NCBI GenBank assembly: GCA_029204225.1
Contig: CM055110.1
Coordinates: 22,028,881-22,092,880, forward strand
DNA: 64,000 nt
Source of the DNA: Diphasiastrum complanatum
Lineage: Eukaryota > Streptophyta > Lycopodiopsida > Lycopodiales > Lycopodiaceae
Direction of reading: 5' to 3'
Numbering within the stretch: position 1 is the first letter of the stretch; each line of letters starts with the position of its first letter. The notes below the pieces were generated by a model. The model saw only the letters and a list, made by a program, of their open reading frames with translations. It did not search any database and was not told the DNA's origin. The translations under genes and the position numbers were made by a program. This document shows positions 10,926-22,020 of the stretch, piece by piece.

Positions 10926-11607
10926 TGTAAAAATTACAGCAAACAAGGATCCTAAAACACTTGAAATGATGAGGAAAACAAGAGATTATGATTTCATAAG
11001 ATTAGCACAAGTTGAACCATCAAAATCCATCAAAAATCTATGCTTGAACCTCACTAAATGGCCCAAATCCTTGAAGAAGGCTTCACACGTGTGAAAGTAC
11101 GGCCTCCCACAGTCTGAGTACTGTACACCAGACCTACATTCAATCCTATAATCATTAGTAATCACAAGTACTCAAACAATTATGAACATAGAGAGCAATT
11201 GCACCATTATGAGAGAAAAAACATGAAATTGCTTGATTGATTTTGGTGAGATATCATCACCTATATATACATGATCCATCACGGTTTTGGGCAGGTATGA
11301 GTAGCCCTAAACCTATCCCTAATGCTAATTTTGGTGGATCTTTCATCCCTACCAAGTTAGGGTTGGAATCTTGGAGATCCCTCAACAATGCAAAAATTAC
11401 CAAAAATAGCTCCTATTTTTTCTCCCTTGTATCTAAGCATAATTTGGACTCATTCCAAAGGTTCTAACACTTAGGTCTACTTGAGAACATCCTTATGAAT
11501 GGAATCCTATGCTATTTGGCACGTGTGACAAGCCACATCATGACCATCTAACTATTTACAAGTCATATGACCAAAACTAGTCAAGCTAGAATTGTGAATT
11601 TTTAACA
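10926..11607 (-). repeat. 5' LTR of the complete copia
   Basis: 682 bp. It supplies the element promoter: on the minus strand a TATATATAG box lies at about 11261-11270, with CACGTG near 11520 upstream (U3) and the palindrome TTCACACGTGTGAA at 11082-11095 downstream, in transcribed R/U5. It differs from the 3' LTR by about seven substitutions and no indels. Confidence 0.95.
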
Positions 11608-11612
11608 TCCAT
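11608..11612. repeat. Target-site duplication TCCAT, right copy
   Basis: Identical to 5445-5449 and immediately after the CA of the right LTR. Confidence 0.9.
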
Positions 11613-11832
11613 TACACTTTGTGCATGCCTTGCATGTCACTATGGATCACTTACAATTAATGCACGTGAATTGACATGAGTTTCTACAAGCATGACTTTG
11701 CTAATTCTATGTCTACAAACTATATGCAAGTTGTATTCTTCAATCTAGACACTACATAACCATGTAGCTCGAGTTCTATGTAGGCCAAACTTGGCATTTT
11801 GCATTTATGAGCTACATACTTGCATGGTACAA
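11613..11832 (-). mobile_element. Copia A 5' LTR, outer part
   Basis: Continuation of the LTR begun at 4926, displaced by the younger insertion. A plausible outer end is the CA at 11832: the minus strand there begins TGTTGTACCATG, and on the other side coding sequence of copia B starts at once. Joined, the LTR would be about 740 bp. The outer boundary is inferred, because the matching 3' LTR of copia A is not in the window. Confidence 0.5.
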
Positions 11833-12818
11833 CATTTGCAGGAAGCCAAGAAATCAATATGGATTGTTTTTCCAATTTTAACAATGTGCTGAGTGGCTCC
11901 GGAATCCAGGAACCAAGAACTGTCCCCAGATGCTTCTTGATGGTTGGTCATGAAGGCATCATGATCTGCTTCTTGAATAGGCTGCGGAGCTTCTGCAGCT
12001 GCATTTGCCACTTGATTCGACTGTCCCTTGCTATTGTTCTTCGCTTGAAGTATTCGGCAGCCTTGAATGTTGTGGTTGTTTTGTTTGTAGTATCTGCAGA
12101 ACAACTTCTTCTTTGTCTACGAATTCGACTGTTCTTTGTGTTGAGCTGGTTTCTGGTCTGGCATTGATTGCTTTGGGCCTTTCTTCTTCTTCTACTTTGT
12201 CTCTTGTTGGTGTACAAGGCATGAGAATCAATTGAGGAACTCGAGGCTTCATTCCTTCGCGTGTCTTCCTGCAACAACATGGTAATGACTCTTGAAAGAG
12301 TCAATTCTGGATGAGTCGTGATGATCATCACCCAGTTGTCATAAGGACCTGGCAAGCTTGTAAGTGATTGCATCACTGTGTCTTGATCGTCTATGAAAGA
12401 TCCGACAGCGGCCGTTCGTCTTAGCAGGTTCTTGAATTGATTAATGTGATTCTGCAGAGAATCACCATTCGTCATCTTGAGGGAGTAGAATTTTTTCCTG
12501 AGATGTAGCTTAGAAGCTAAATCTCGCACTTCGTATAGTGTGCTCAAGATGTCCCAGACTTCTTTTGATGTCTGAGCCTCGGATACATGGCCGATCTAGG
12601 TATCCGTGATTGAGGATGATTAGCGCAAAAGCTTTTCCATCCTTCAGCTTCCATCTGACGATTGTCGCGTCGTCCGCTTCGGGTTTCCCTTCTGCACCTG
12701 TAACAATGTCGAACAATTCTTTTGCCATTAGTACAGTTTTCATCTTAAATTTTCACAAATGGTAATTGGCTCCATCAAGCTTGTCCATGATAGGACTGGC
12801 TTTCCCTTGGGAATCCAT
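11833..12818 (-). pseudogene. Copia B: Gag and protease start, decayed
   Basis: Minus-strand Gag from an ATG at 12818 (MDSQGKASPIMDKLDGANYH), with a TGA where the conserved tryptophan of NYHLWKF is expected, then VLMAKELFDIVTGAEGKPE, a segment LYEVRDLASKLHLRKKFYSLKM, QNHINQFKNLLRR, a degenerate knuckle (CRYYKQNNHNIQGC, spacing near CX2CX4HX4C but with YY for YC), and the protease start SSWFLDSGATQHI. Several frameshifts separate these blocks. Its Gag differs from the other copias here, so it belongs to another lineage. It is cut at 11832 by the LTR of copia A; nothing of its integrase or RT is found on the far side. Confidence 0.75.
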
Positions 12819-12955
12819 GTGAAAGAATTAGTCTAAGTGATAGGAGAAACTATCAGTGACTTAAGTATGAAAATCTGATATTTACAGAACAAGAAAACAA
12901 TTACTCTATCGGCTAGTAGAGTCTTGTATTGTGGAAGCTTATCAAGCTATGAAAA

Positions 12956-12969
12956 TGGCTCTGATACCA
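12956..12969 (-). promoter_or_regulatory. Primer-binding site of copia B
   Basis: Plus strand TGGCTCTGATACCA; a perfect tRNA-iMet primer complement on the minus strand, adjoining TG at 12970. Confidence 0.88.
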
Positions 12970-13499
12970 TGTTGGAGAGAGAGGGGGAGAATAAATGACA
13001 AACACAAACGAGAAACGAACTCGAACAAGAAACGAACGAGAAACGAACTTGAACTGGAAAATGGTCATGTGCAGTGGAATGAGTTAAACGACTCTCTCCG
13101 AAAGCATGACTACACCTATCAGAATGAACAAAACTTTAGTGATAGGAATCACAGTCATTCTAGATTATGCAGCCAAACATTTAATGGATGAAGCGCTAGA
13201 TGAATCATTTGTCGCGAATTCCAAGACAAATTATATGTCGTGAATGATTCGCGAAGAGCTAGACTGTGCTCGACTGATAATTAGTCGCAAATGATTCGCG
13301 AAAGACAAGACTAAAATTTAATCGTCTATTACCATAAAGAACAACTAGAAAGATCGGACAAAATGAAGAACAAGCATAGCAATATTAACACAAATCAGAA
13401 TGTAGAACAAAGAGTTGTATCAGATTAAGTATATCATGTATACATGTTAATAATGCAGTAGAGCACAATACAATAGCGGACGAAATTGCGTTCCCTACA
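12970..13499 (-). repeat. Copia B 5' LTR
   Basis: About 530 bp from TGTTGGAGAG to TTCCCTACA, so both strands start TG and end CA (minus strand TGTAGGGAAC...). The inner edge is fixed by the PBS; the outer edge is inferred. It holds several near-palindromic TCGCGAA words (ATTCGCGAA, TTTGTCGCGAATT) between 13200 and 13310. Confidence 0.6.
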
Positions 13500-14340
13500 A
13501 AGCTTATTTTGTCTATAATGAACGTTAGTAAATATGCAGCAAGAATGGAGGCAGATTAAAAATGGGATTTAGGAGAGTAGGAGTAAATCCAACAATTAGT
13601 CAAGAAGATTTTAGAATAGACCGACCCCTAGGGTAGATGTAGATTTAGTTGAATATCTAAGTCCCATATCTGATTCTTAGATTAAAATTATAGTCAACCA
13701 TGACCAGTAGATTTAGGTGGTTAGGGAGACTAGATAGAATGCTAGGTTAGCCAATAGTGTAGACTAGCTTAGATTAGCCTAGAGTAGATGGTTTAGATAA
13801 TTTAGATGAGTTAGGTTAGACATAATTGTAGATCGACTTAGTTAAATTAGGAACCGGCCCTGGCCCCTTAACATAGATAAGTAATAATTTTTGGAATAGG
13901 TGAAAACTGGCTCGGTAGATTAGCAAGTACCGGCGAAACCATGTATATAAGAAATTCCACCTTGTATAGACTGTCATACCCTCGTAGAAACCCAGTGTGA
14001 AAATCCCAGCCCTACTCACTCTCCCCCATTTTCCTTGTAAAAATGTCCAGAGATGTTCCGAACGGTCTGTAAAGGGCCGTATTGCTATGTTAGGCAGTCG
14101 GTCTCCTTGTCATCATCATCCTCTGTAGCATTTCCATGCACGATCAAATATGTCCAAGGAAATTTTGGCCGAAGAGCAAGTTGGGCTCCTTTTTGGCAAA
14201 AATTGTTATTTTTATTAAACAACGGGATGTTCTGATTAGAAAATCTCACAAATCTGGTAGTCAATTGAAAAATGGATTGTGCATAGTGCAAGCACTGGTA
14301 ATTTGGCATTTGCTTAGACCACTGTCCAAAAATGATAGTA
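13500..14340 (+). repeat. LTR-like promoter region, TTAG-rich
   Basis: 13540-13850 is rich in short TTAG/TAGATTAG words. A TATA-like TGTATATAAG sits near 13945 in the plus strand, followed by leader-like sequence and, from 14341, the TTACTCG array. The arrangement looks like the U3/R/U5 of the retroelement whose coding remains follow. LTR ends were not identified. Confidence 0.35.
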
Positions 14341-14620
14341 GCGAGTTATAATTTCCCTATATATATGAGGGCGAGTTGTCTCAATTTTACTTTGATTACT
14401 CGTGCTCATTACTCGCCGGTGCCCATTACTCGTGTCTTGTTCATTTACTCGCGCCCTATTCATTTACACGCACCTTGTTCATTTACTCACTCCTCCATCA
14501 TTACTCGTCCTGTTGATTACTCGTCGGCGCCACTTTACTCGTGGCACCACTTTACTCGCCCTGTTCATTTACTCACACCCTTTGTTATTACTCGCCACCA
14601 GTACATTACTCACCCTCAGA
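14341..14620 (+). repeat. Second TTACTCG-motif leader array
   Basis: ATTACTCG/TTTACTCG occurs well over a dozen times in 280 bases, with intervening words such as CCTGTTCAT repeated. The complement GCGAGTTATAAT lies at its left end, giving the same hairpin potential as at 99-121. It matches the array at 1-290 in motif but not in order. Confidence 0.65.
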
Positions 14621-14650
14621 TCTTATCCATCACTGTACCAGATTCCACCC

Positions 14651-15462
14651 ATGGCACCGAAATGCCATCTTTCAGGCGCTATTGTCCCTCCTCATCAACA
14701 AATCCGAGTCACTCGAAGCACCACCATGCCCGCTAGACCCAGCCATTCCTCTAGCCCATCTACGTTCACACACACCTCTACCTCACCATCCGCGTCCCAG
14801 CAAACTGGATCTACCTCTTCGTCCTCCCCAACCTCATCCACATCCCCTAGCTGAGAGGAGGGAGAAACATCTCCCCGATCTGCCCGCCAACCTACTGCTT
14901 GTGCCGCGTGCACACCTTCGCGATATACCATTCTACTCTTACTTACGAAGCAAGAGATTGTCGCTCTTCGCACCGACAACTGCCTCACAGTTCTCACTAT
15001 TGCAGGCCTCCATAATATGCAAGTACCCCTTTTTTCAGGACCTTGCTCTAGTCTGGCAAGCGTTTTTCACTTTTACCATTACCTACAAAGGGCAAAACCA
15101 TGTGATCCCCCTCAACCCATAGCTAATTTCAATAGCTCTCACGCTTCCGCACTCAGACCACCTACCAGTCACTCGTGCACTCGCCAAATATGACATTTCT
15201 GCATTTCTCAATCCAGACCAAGACGAATGACAGGTACCTGATCTCACGACTCAGAAATCTCCATCTCCGAGATGCGATAGATTTTCTATCTACCACCATC
15301 ATTGTCAGTTCCCACCATCCCCTATGTGTGTCCAAGGATGTTATCATCATGACGACCATGATGGGAGGACCGAACACAGTCTATGATTGGGCCTCATTTC
15401 TTGTGAAAGAGTTACATGCTACTTTCAAGCACCCCTCACCGTCATCGCCTATACAAATCTAG
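14651..15462 (+). pseudogene. Decayed structural ORF, Pro/Ser-rich
   Basis: Downstream of the TTACTCG leader, two frames are open in turn. One reads from about 14660 to 15122 (proline-rich, then FYSYLRSKRLSLFAP and WQAFFTFTITYKGQN); the next, 15175-15462, reads MTFLHFSIQTKTNDRYLISR ... VYDWASFLVKELHATF. The layout suggests one frame-shifted gag-like protein. I do not recognise a domain. Strong C-richness of the coding strand sets it apart from the copia genes. Confidence 0.35.
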
Positions 15463-15645
15463 AGCATCTAGGTGTAAAAACGCCCCCACCCTCCTCTCCA
15501 TCTGCCAACCACTCCTCGCAAAATGCCCTCGCACTAGTGTTGGTCGGCCAACAATTGCCTACCTTCACCTCCTCTCCTACGCCATCCACTCAAACACGGC
15601 CCAGCACATGCCAGTCCCATCCACTCTTCTCCCATAGTTCAGATT

Positions 15646-15912
15646 GTGTCCCCTAAGCATAGCCCTATCCGCCCTGTCTCTACCGTTGTCGCAAGTCCCA
15701 TCGTTCCCACCATCACCGTTCTTGCCATCGCCACCTCATCCCTCCTCACTGTCTCTATTCCATCTATCTTGTCTCCTGTTCACCCCGCAATAGTTTATGC
15801 CATCACTGTTTCGATCGCCTCCATTGTTACTCCCATGTTTATCACGGTTTCCACTACCGTTGTTCCGCCCACCACCACCTCTGCTACCGTACCCTTCCAC
15901 CACCAGACATAA
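15646..15912 (+). pseudogene. Low-complexity Ser/Thr/Pro/Val ORF
   Basis: 88 codons dominated by S, T, P, V, I and A, with no domain. Its composition follows the C/T-rich strand. It probably represents the disordered linker between the preceding structural ORF and the coiled-coil ORF, rather than a separate gene. Confidence 0.2.
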
Positions 15913-15979
15913 CTTTGCCGCCATCGGTTGGCTAGGATACTCAAGCACTGGGTTGCTGGACCACCTTAATGGGCCTTCA

Positions 15980-16734
15980 GCAACAACTCCCTCTGAAAGA
16001 GCTACTGAGCAATCTCACGGCCCATTGGTGGTGGGGCAAACGCTGCAGGCTTTGACTGATCAAGTCGCGCAGCTGAACCAAGAGAGAGTAAAAGAGAGAA
16101 AAGAGCCAGCTCAAGAAAATAGAACAAGCAATTCAATATCACCAACAGCACATGGCCACCCTCTAGCCCAGATCTTTCAAGAGAAGACATCGCAACAATC
16201 TTATCAATCTGACCGCCAGCACCTAGTTATGAAATAGACAGCGCTGGAACAAGAACGCGACTCTCTCAGAGCCTCCGAGAGATCTCTCAAAGATTATGTC
16301 TACCAATTGGAGCGTAAATTTTTTAAGGAGCAAACATAATATCAGCATGCCCAGACCAACTTCACAACCCAACAGGCGGCCCCAGAAATGAAAGTCTAAC
16401 AAGCAGACCCAGTAGGTGCAGATCAGTGCAGACCAATAGGTGCAGACTAGCAAGTGCAGACCAGTAGGTGCAGGCCATCCAGACTGCCCTTGATCAGATG
16501 GTAGCCACAACAGAAGATGAAACATTGGTCGTTCAAAAGTTGCTGAGAAAGCGCGTCGAATATTACAGGGACCATTCTGGACGTGTGCTGCAAACTTTCC
16601 AAGATCAGAGAAAGCTTCATGACATTGAGCTTTGTACCAAGGATACCAAGCTAGCCACCCTACGTGCCACGCTCCAAGAAGATGAGCAAGCGCTCCAGGC
16701 AGCAGAAAGCCAATTAAGAATTTTCAAAAAATAG
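15980..16734 (+). pseudogene. Coiled-coil ORF of the same retroelement
   Basis: Glutamine/glutamate/lysine-rich blocks in alternating frames: LQALTDQVAQLNQER, KSQLKKIEQAIQYHQQHM, then ALEQERDSLRASERSLKDY, and finally an intact 88-codon frame 16468-16734 (VVQKLLRKRVEYYRDHSGRV, LQEDEQALQAAESQLRIFKK). Heptad-like spacing of L/I/A over more than 150 residues indicates a long coiled coil. Some Gag proteins use such regions to oligomerise, but no family was recognised. Stops and shifts near 16236 and 16339 make it non-functional. Confidence 0.4.
16405..16475 (+). repeat. GTGCAGACC minisatellite
   Basis: Five imperfect copies of a 13-17 base unit built on AGTAGGTGCAGACC within the coiled-coil ORF remnant. 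The unit length is not constant and several copies carry a TAG, so expansion helped break the frame. Confidence 0.6.
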
Positions 16735-17019
16735 TTCAACGTTGTTCTAGAGTTTTCCACGGGTCTAGATGGTAATTTACCTTTTATTTTTCAATATTTG
16801 ATTAGACTAACTTTTTATTATTTCTCTCTGCCTTTCCCTGCTTCCCCCCTCTCTAATTCGGATCTCATTCATATTTATCAGATTGCATTGGAGGTCAGTA
16901 AAAATATTTTTGTTTTTGCCATCCTTACTGACTTTAAGGATTTCGGCAATTTTTGCGATATTTTCGGGAGTCCTCCGTTCCGATTTGCAGCCGGCCTTTG
17001 TGCCATCATTAATTTTCCA

Positions 17020-17468
17020 CATGATCGACGCTTCCAATTGGAGCTAGTTCATATGCATCAACCCCCCTCTTTGTTCCACCCCCGTTTATCCCTTCGTCTT
17101 CACAACACCAGCATGTATGGTACGCGCCAGAATACCAACCAATAGGGTTAGACAAGCCTTTCGATGCCCTTGTAGAGCATGTTAAACATTGCCACATCAC
17201 CGCCTTCGCACTTCTTCCTAACGCCCTCTGCCTCGCCTATAACAAGCTTCGCGTCCTATATTACGACTACCACCAATATCATCCAACCACACTCATCGTC
17301 TGTTATAATGCGGCCTTGGCACATTATAATGCCATTGTCCAAGATCCATCCATCAGGCATCCGTGCCAGATTTTTGACTTTCATTCATCCAATCTACCTC
17401 CACATTTTACTCTTCCAACTTCAACTAACTTTCTCTCACTTCAACCTCCAAACTGGCGAAGACTTTAG
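17020..17468 (+). pseudogene. Open structural segment, unknown
   Basis: A frame open for about 145 codons to a TAG at 17466-17468, without an obvious ATG. It reads VWYAPEYQPIGLDKPFDALV, then VLYYDYHQYHPTTLIVCYNA and NLPPHFTLPTSTNFLS. Amino-acid composition is protein-like (aromatic and hydrophobic patches, few low-complexity runs), unlike its shadows in other frames. Probably another part of the retroelement that lies between the coiled coil and the integrase. No domain recognised. Confidence 0.35.
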
Positions 17469-17849
17469 TACGTCTCACAAGCCGACGACACCACCTCCCT
17501 GCCGATTGATCCTAATATGCCACTCTAGAGTTCGCCACTCCTCCTCGCGCCATCTCACCAGCCGAAAGCCACCTCACCATCTCGCGCCAGTTCTCCTCCT
17601 TCTGCTTCTTCGCCACCTCTCACCTCTTCTTCACCCATCAAAATCGATCCCCCATCCACCTCCTCCATTCGTCCCAACCTTGTCGACAATCTGGCTGACC
17701 CTGTATCGCGCACAAGCACTGGTACCACAAAGTCTTCTCGGTACCTGACTTAGAGCAACCGGCCCTCTTCAAAAAGAAATATCCAGACATCACTACTAGA
17801 GACGGCTATACACTACCAAGAAAGCTCGAGGAGCCATCTATTTAGGCTT

Positions 17850-18686
17850 TACGGATTACCAAGTGATATTATGAGCGATCGCGATCCGAAGTTCACCGGT
17901 CACTTTTGGTCGGCCGTATTTGCTAAACTAGAGACGACACTGAGCCTGGGTTCTTCTGATCGATGGAACAAATGCTTCGGACATATGTTTCCAGACGGCA
18001 ATCTGATTGGAAACGGTACCTTCCATTGATCAAGTTTTCCTATAATAGTAGAATAAGCATTCGGCTACTGGTTATAGCCCGTTTATGCTTGTGTACAGTT
18101 TTGAGCCTAGGTCACCCATTGCGGTTGAGACTCGGACGATCAAGTTTCAGAAAGTAGCAGATTTCCTACAAGAAATGCTACGGATTGCACATGAAAATGT
18201 CCAGAGTGCCCAGAATAGGGACAGACATTATGCAAATCTGAAAAGATCACCGAGAGACTTCCAAGTGGGAGATTGGGTATATTTGAGAATTCCAAAGGAT
18301 TCGAGTGTAATGTGCACTGGCAAGCATTATAAGTTGTCCCCTAGATATAGAGGACCATTTAAGATCTTGAAAAATATCGGATCCTTAGCTTACCAATTGG
18401 AACTCCCGAAAGGATCACAAGTGCATCCCGTATTTCACGTTAGTCGTCTCAAAAAGAGTCTACATGAACGAGAGCATCTTGGATCTGGAGATCAGTCGAA
18501 CTCTTGGATGAATCATCAGGTGTATCTCGTCTTGAACCCAAAAAGATCTTGGATACAAGAACTAAACGATTGAGAAATCGTATAGTTACCAAGCATCTGG
18601 TTCGATGGAGGGGATGTACAAACGATGACGATTCTTGGGAACAAGAAGGAAGCTTAAGAAGGAACTTTTCCAATTTTAAGTTCTGA
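17850..18686 (+). pseudogene. Chromovirus integrase C-terminus and chromodomain
   Basis: Ty3/gypsy Pol remnant. It begins in the integrase core (LPSDIMSDRDPKFTGHFW, the second catalytic Asp region), passes MEQMLRTYVSRRQSDWKRYL (usual form TEQML...), then a continuous frame 18085-18573 with AHENVQSAQNRDRHYANLKR, the GPY/F-type module (GDWVYLRIPK, LSPRYRGPFKIL) and HPVFHVSRLKK, and finally a chromodomain in a shifted frame, 18504-18686 (NRIVTKHLVRWRGC, DDDSWEQE). The chromodomain steers integration to modified histones and defines a chromovirus. At least three frame changes separate the pieces; protease, RT and RNase H are missing. Confidence 0.85.
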
Positions 18687-18699
18687 GGACAGAACTTGA

Positions 18700-18714
18700 A
18701 TAAGGTGGGAAGAA
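18700..18714 (+). promoter_or_regulatory. Polypurine tract before chromovirus LTR
   Basis: AAGGTGGGAAGAA directly precedes TGTCATGCCC at 18715, the place where a plus-strand primer is expected. Confidence 0.7.
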
Positions 18715-19252
18715 TGTCATGCCCATGACTGGTCTCGGGTAGCGTGTCCACACTAGGGACCGGTAGACCAACAACCCATAAGTTAATTGTGACTATAAGG
18801 GAATTGGGGCCCTTATGTGTACATGGTCATAATTAATGGTTGTAGGCCTAAACACATGGTGGTGGAGTTGGTATGGGTCTATCAGTGAGTCATAAGGGAA
18901 CTGGATGACGTGGCCAGATAGGCTGCAGAGGTGTCCAGTGAGGTGTCACAGTGCACTACTAGTGGTGCATGGGCCTTGGAGAGTATAAGTATACCTGCTT
19001 GGCTCTCACTAGTGTATGATTGATTTGTGATGAGTAGCTACATGCTGCTGGTGTGACTCCTCTTTCCATGACTCTGATTGATCCATAGCTTGGGGGCTAG
19101 ATCCGTACGATCTAGGTTTGGTTGGGTTGGTTTAACCTCCACCTGTTCCCATGTGTTGTTGCTTTGTATGGTATGCTTAGACTAGAATCCTGTTGTGAGG
19201 ACTTTATAACAGTACACTCCTAGTCTTGGATATACAAGACTCCAGTGAAACA
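18715..19252 (+). repeat. Chromovirus 3' LTR
   Basis: It starts TGTCATGCCC right after the polypurine tract. A TATA-like AGTATAAGTATACC lies near 18980. It includes the block GCTTGGGGGCTAGATCC ... GGTTGGGTTGG around 19090-19135. A reasonable end is CAGTGAAACA at 19252. The start is well supported, the end is not. Confidence 0.6.
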
Positions 19253-19726
19253 AGCTGTTAGTTATGCCACGTTATACTTGACGTGACCCAAAAGTAACTA
19301 ATATCCTTGTGAGGTCCAGAACACACTAAACGGAGTTTAGACAAGGTATGAGACAATGTATGCATGTGTAGAGTTATCAATAGCAATTCTATGAATAGTT
19401 GGTCCATGCATAGGACTCTATTCCAGTTGAATCTATGTATAGGAAATTTATGGCTATGCATGGCTAAGTGCCCAGGATGCTTTGGCTCTATATAATGGGT
19501 CCAAACTCGCCCTACTCCTCATCATGGTTCTTGATTCATTGCCGGCTCTCACTCTACATTCATGCTTCTTGTTCCTTGGCTTGGGGGTGAGGCTTCTAGA
19601 GATTGATTGGATGTTTCTACATGGTTGGGTGGTTTCTCCATAGTGTGTTATCCTTTGTGTCTGGGATTTATAAGCAGGATCTAAGGAGCTTCCCTTATAG
19701 GGGTCATGTTAGAAGATTCTTCTAAC
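19253..19726 (+). repeat. Second LTR-like segment
   Basis: Follows the chromovirus LTR. It has its own TATA-like CTATATAATGGG near 19488 and a related downstream block, CTTGGGGGTGAGG ... GGTTGGGTGGTTT (about 19577-19650), and could end at CTTCTAACA (19726). A closely similar block lies at 41349-41450, so this is a dispersed LTR type. Confidence 0.4.
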
Positions 19727-19789
19727 ATATGATTCTGGTAAATTCTTCTACCGGATTACATGATGATCGTGAGAGCTATGGGGGGACTA

Positions 19790-20217
19790 TATTATTCAAT
19801 TCAAATATGGAGGAATCAAAACTCAGAAAGAGGATTTTTCCATTGCTCCACTGACAACACATTCAAAAGTTAAAGAGAGTGCAGAAATTCTGTCAAAGGA
19901 GCTAGCAGGGAAAATGGGTTTCTCCTCACCAAGTTGGTATGAAGAAAGTTCAACCTTTGATCTTATAACAAATGTCAAAAGTGCCCAACGAATATTGCAT
20001 GTTTCATGTCACTGAACTGCATCAAGGAATGTTGACAAACAATCAAGGAGTTCCAGAATCCAGAAATAACCGGGAAAGCCAATATCAGGAGGTTGACAAG
20101 ATTGCAGACCACCCAACGAGCGAAAACAATGCCCAGCGTCTCCCCAATAGATTTTACAGCAACGAAAATAAAAGCATGGCCGAGTCGGCATACGAGTTAG
20201 ATCTATCAGCAATATAA
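19790..20217 (+). other. Unidentified coding-like stretch
   Basis: Two overlapping open stretches: about 19796-20014 without an ATG (ILSKELAGKMGFSSPSWYEE) and 19972-20217 with one (MSKVPNEYCMFHVTELHQGM ... YELDLSAI). Composition is protein-like, with S/N/E-rich polar character. It might be a decayed exon or captured gene fragment. I do not recognise a family. Confidence 0.25.
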
Positions 20218-20463
20218 TGTCAGACACCCTTAAATGGTGCACTATACTCGTAAGCCAAAGGCGCAAGAAGTAGAGATAGATCTAGAATACCAATGGGCCA
20301 AAATAAGAAAGGACTCAAGTAGTTCTAAAATGCATTTTGGCTTTTAATTTTTTATGATAGTCAAGTTATTATGGCACATGGTTTTGGGTGAACCAAAAAC
20401 TCTAATCCTAACTTTTTCTATAAGTAGGGATGTGACACCATTTTGTAATCACTTTTCACTTGT

Positions 20464-21512
<1,049 letters not shown>

Positions 21513-21540
21513 CCCTAGACCCTAAACCCTAAACCCTAAC
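21513..21540 (-). repeat. Interstitial telomere-type repeat
   Basis: CCCTAGACCCTAAACCCTAA followed by another ACCCTAAC: about four units of the plant telomere repeat (TTTAGGG on the minus strand), the first with a one-base change. Too short to be a true telomere; a relic of repair or retroelement drift. Confidence 0.8.
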
Positions 21541-22020
21541 ACCAACCGTTTATCTCAACAATAGCAATTGATTTTCAGAGGGCATTGCAGGCTTATATGC
21601 AAGAGTTCCTCGCTAGATCCAACGATTAGGTGATCAGCATTACGCCAAAGACTTGGCCTGTCTCACATCCATATCATGCAGATGGGATGATTGTTTGCTA
21701 GCATTAACTTTTGATCCAAATAAGCCAATGGCATCCAAGCAGGTGCAAAATCAACTTCCAATGGCTCGTTGTACTATTGTACTTCGATGTTGGGAGGATT
21801 ATGGGAAAGGAAATTCATTACTTGGACAACGTCAAATTGGTTGTCCTGTGTGCACAAGTGTTTTTTGCCACATGATAGAGATTTCAATGAGCTGCATCAA
21901 AAATTCATGGAGAAAGTTCAATACCATATAATAAAAGTCTGGGGTGGGGCTGATCAAAGCCCAAAATGAATAAATATCATGAGGTGCTGTGGGATCGCCA
22001 CCAATTTTTGTGGGGAATAT
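21541..22020 (+). other. Internal 3' end of GA-LTR element
   Basis: The last ~50 bases (GGGATCGCCACCAATTTTTG ... GTGGGGAATA) match the sequence that precedes the LTR in the copies at 30650 and 54893, including a purine-rich GTGGGGAATA that may be the polypurine tract. Upstream open stretches (21653-21931) are not recognised. Confidence 0.5.

Larger units (their letters stand above)
5450..11607 (-). mobile_element. Complete Ty1/copia LTR retrotransposon
   Basis: A 6,158-bp element on the minus strand: 5' LTR 10926-11607, PBS 10913-10925, gag-pol 10114 to 6146, PPT just before the 3' LTR, 3' LTR 5450-6131, flanked by TCCAT duplications. Both LTRs are exactly 682 bp and differ at about seven positions by my reading (about 1%), so the insertion is fairly young. 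Domain order Gag, protease, integrase, reverse transcriptase, RNase H is the copia order. The only visible lesions in the coding frame are two stop codons (9344-9346 and 6581-6583). It sits inside the LTR of the older copia A. Confidence 0.95.

Noticed and set aside
11820-12235. Plus-strand ORFs across copia B
   Set aside because: They are shadows of the minus-strand Gag/protease, which shows real motifs.
17179-17748. 189-aa plus ORF
   Set aside because: Shadow with low-complexity Ser/Leu/Pro; the neighbouring frame (17020-17468) has more protein-like composition.
21513-21540. A true telomere or chromosome end
   Set aside because: Only about four units and embedded between non-telomeric sequence on both sides.
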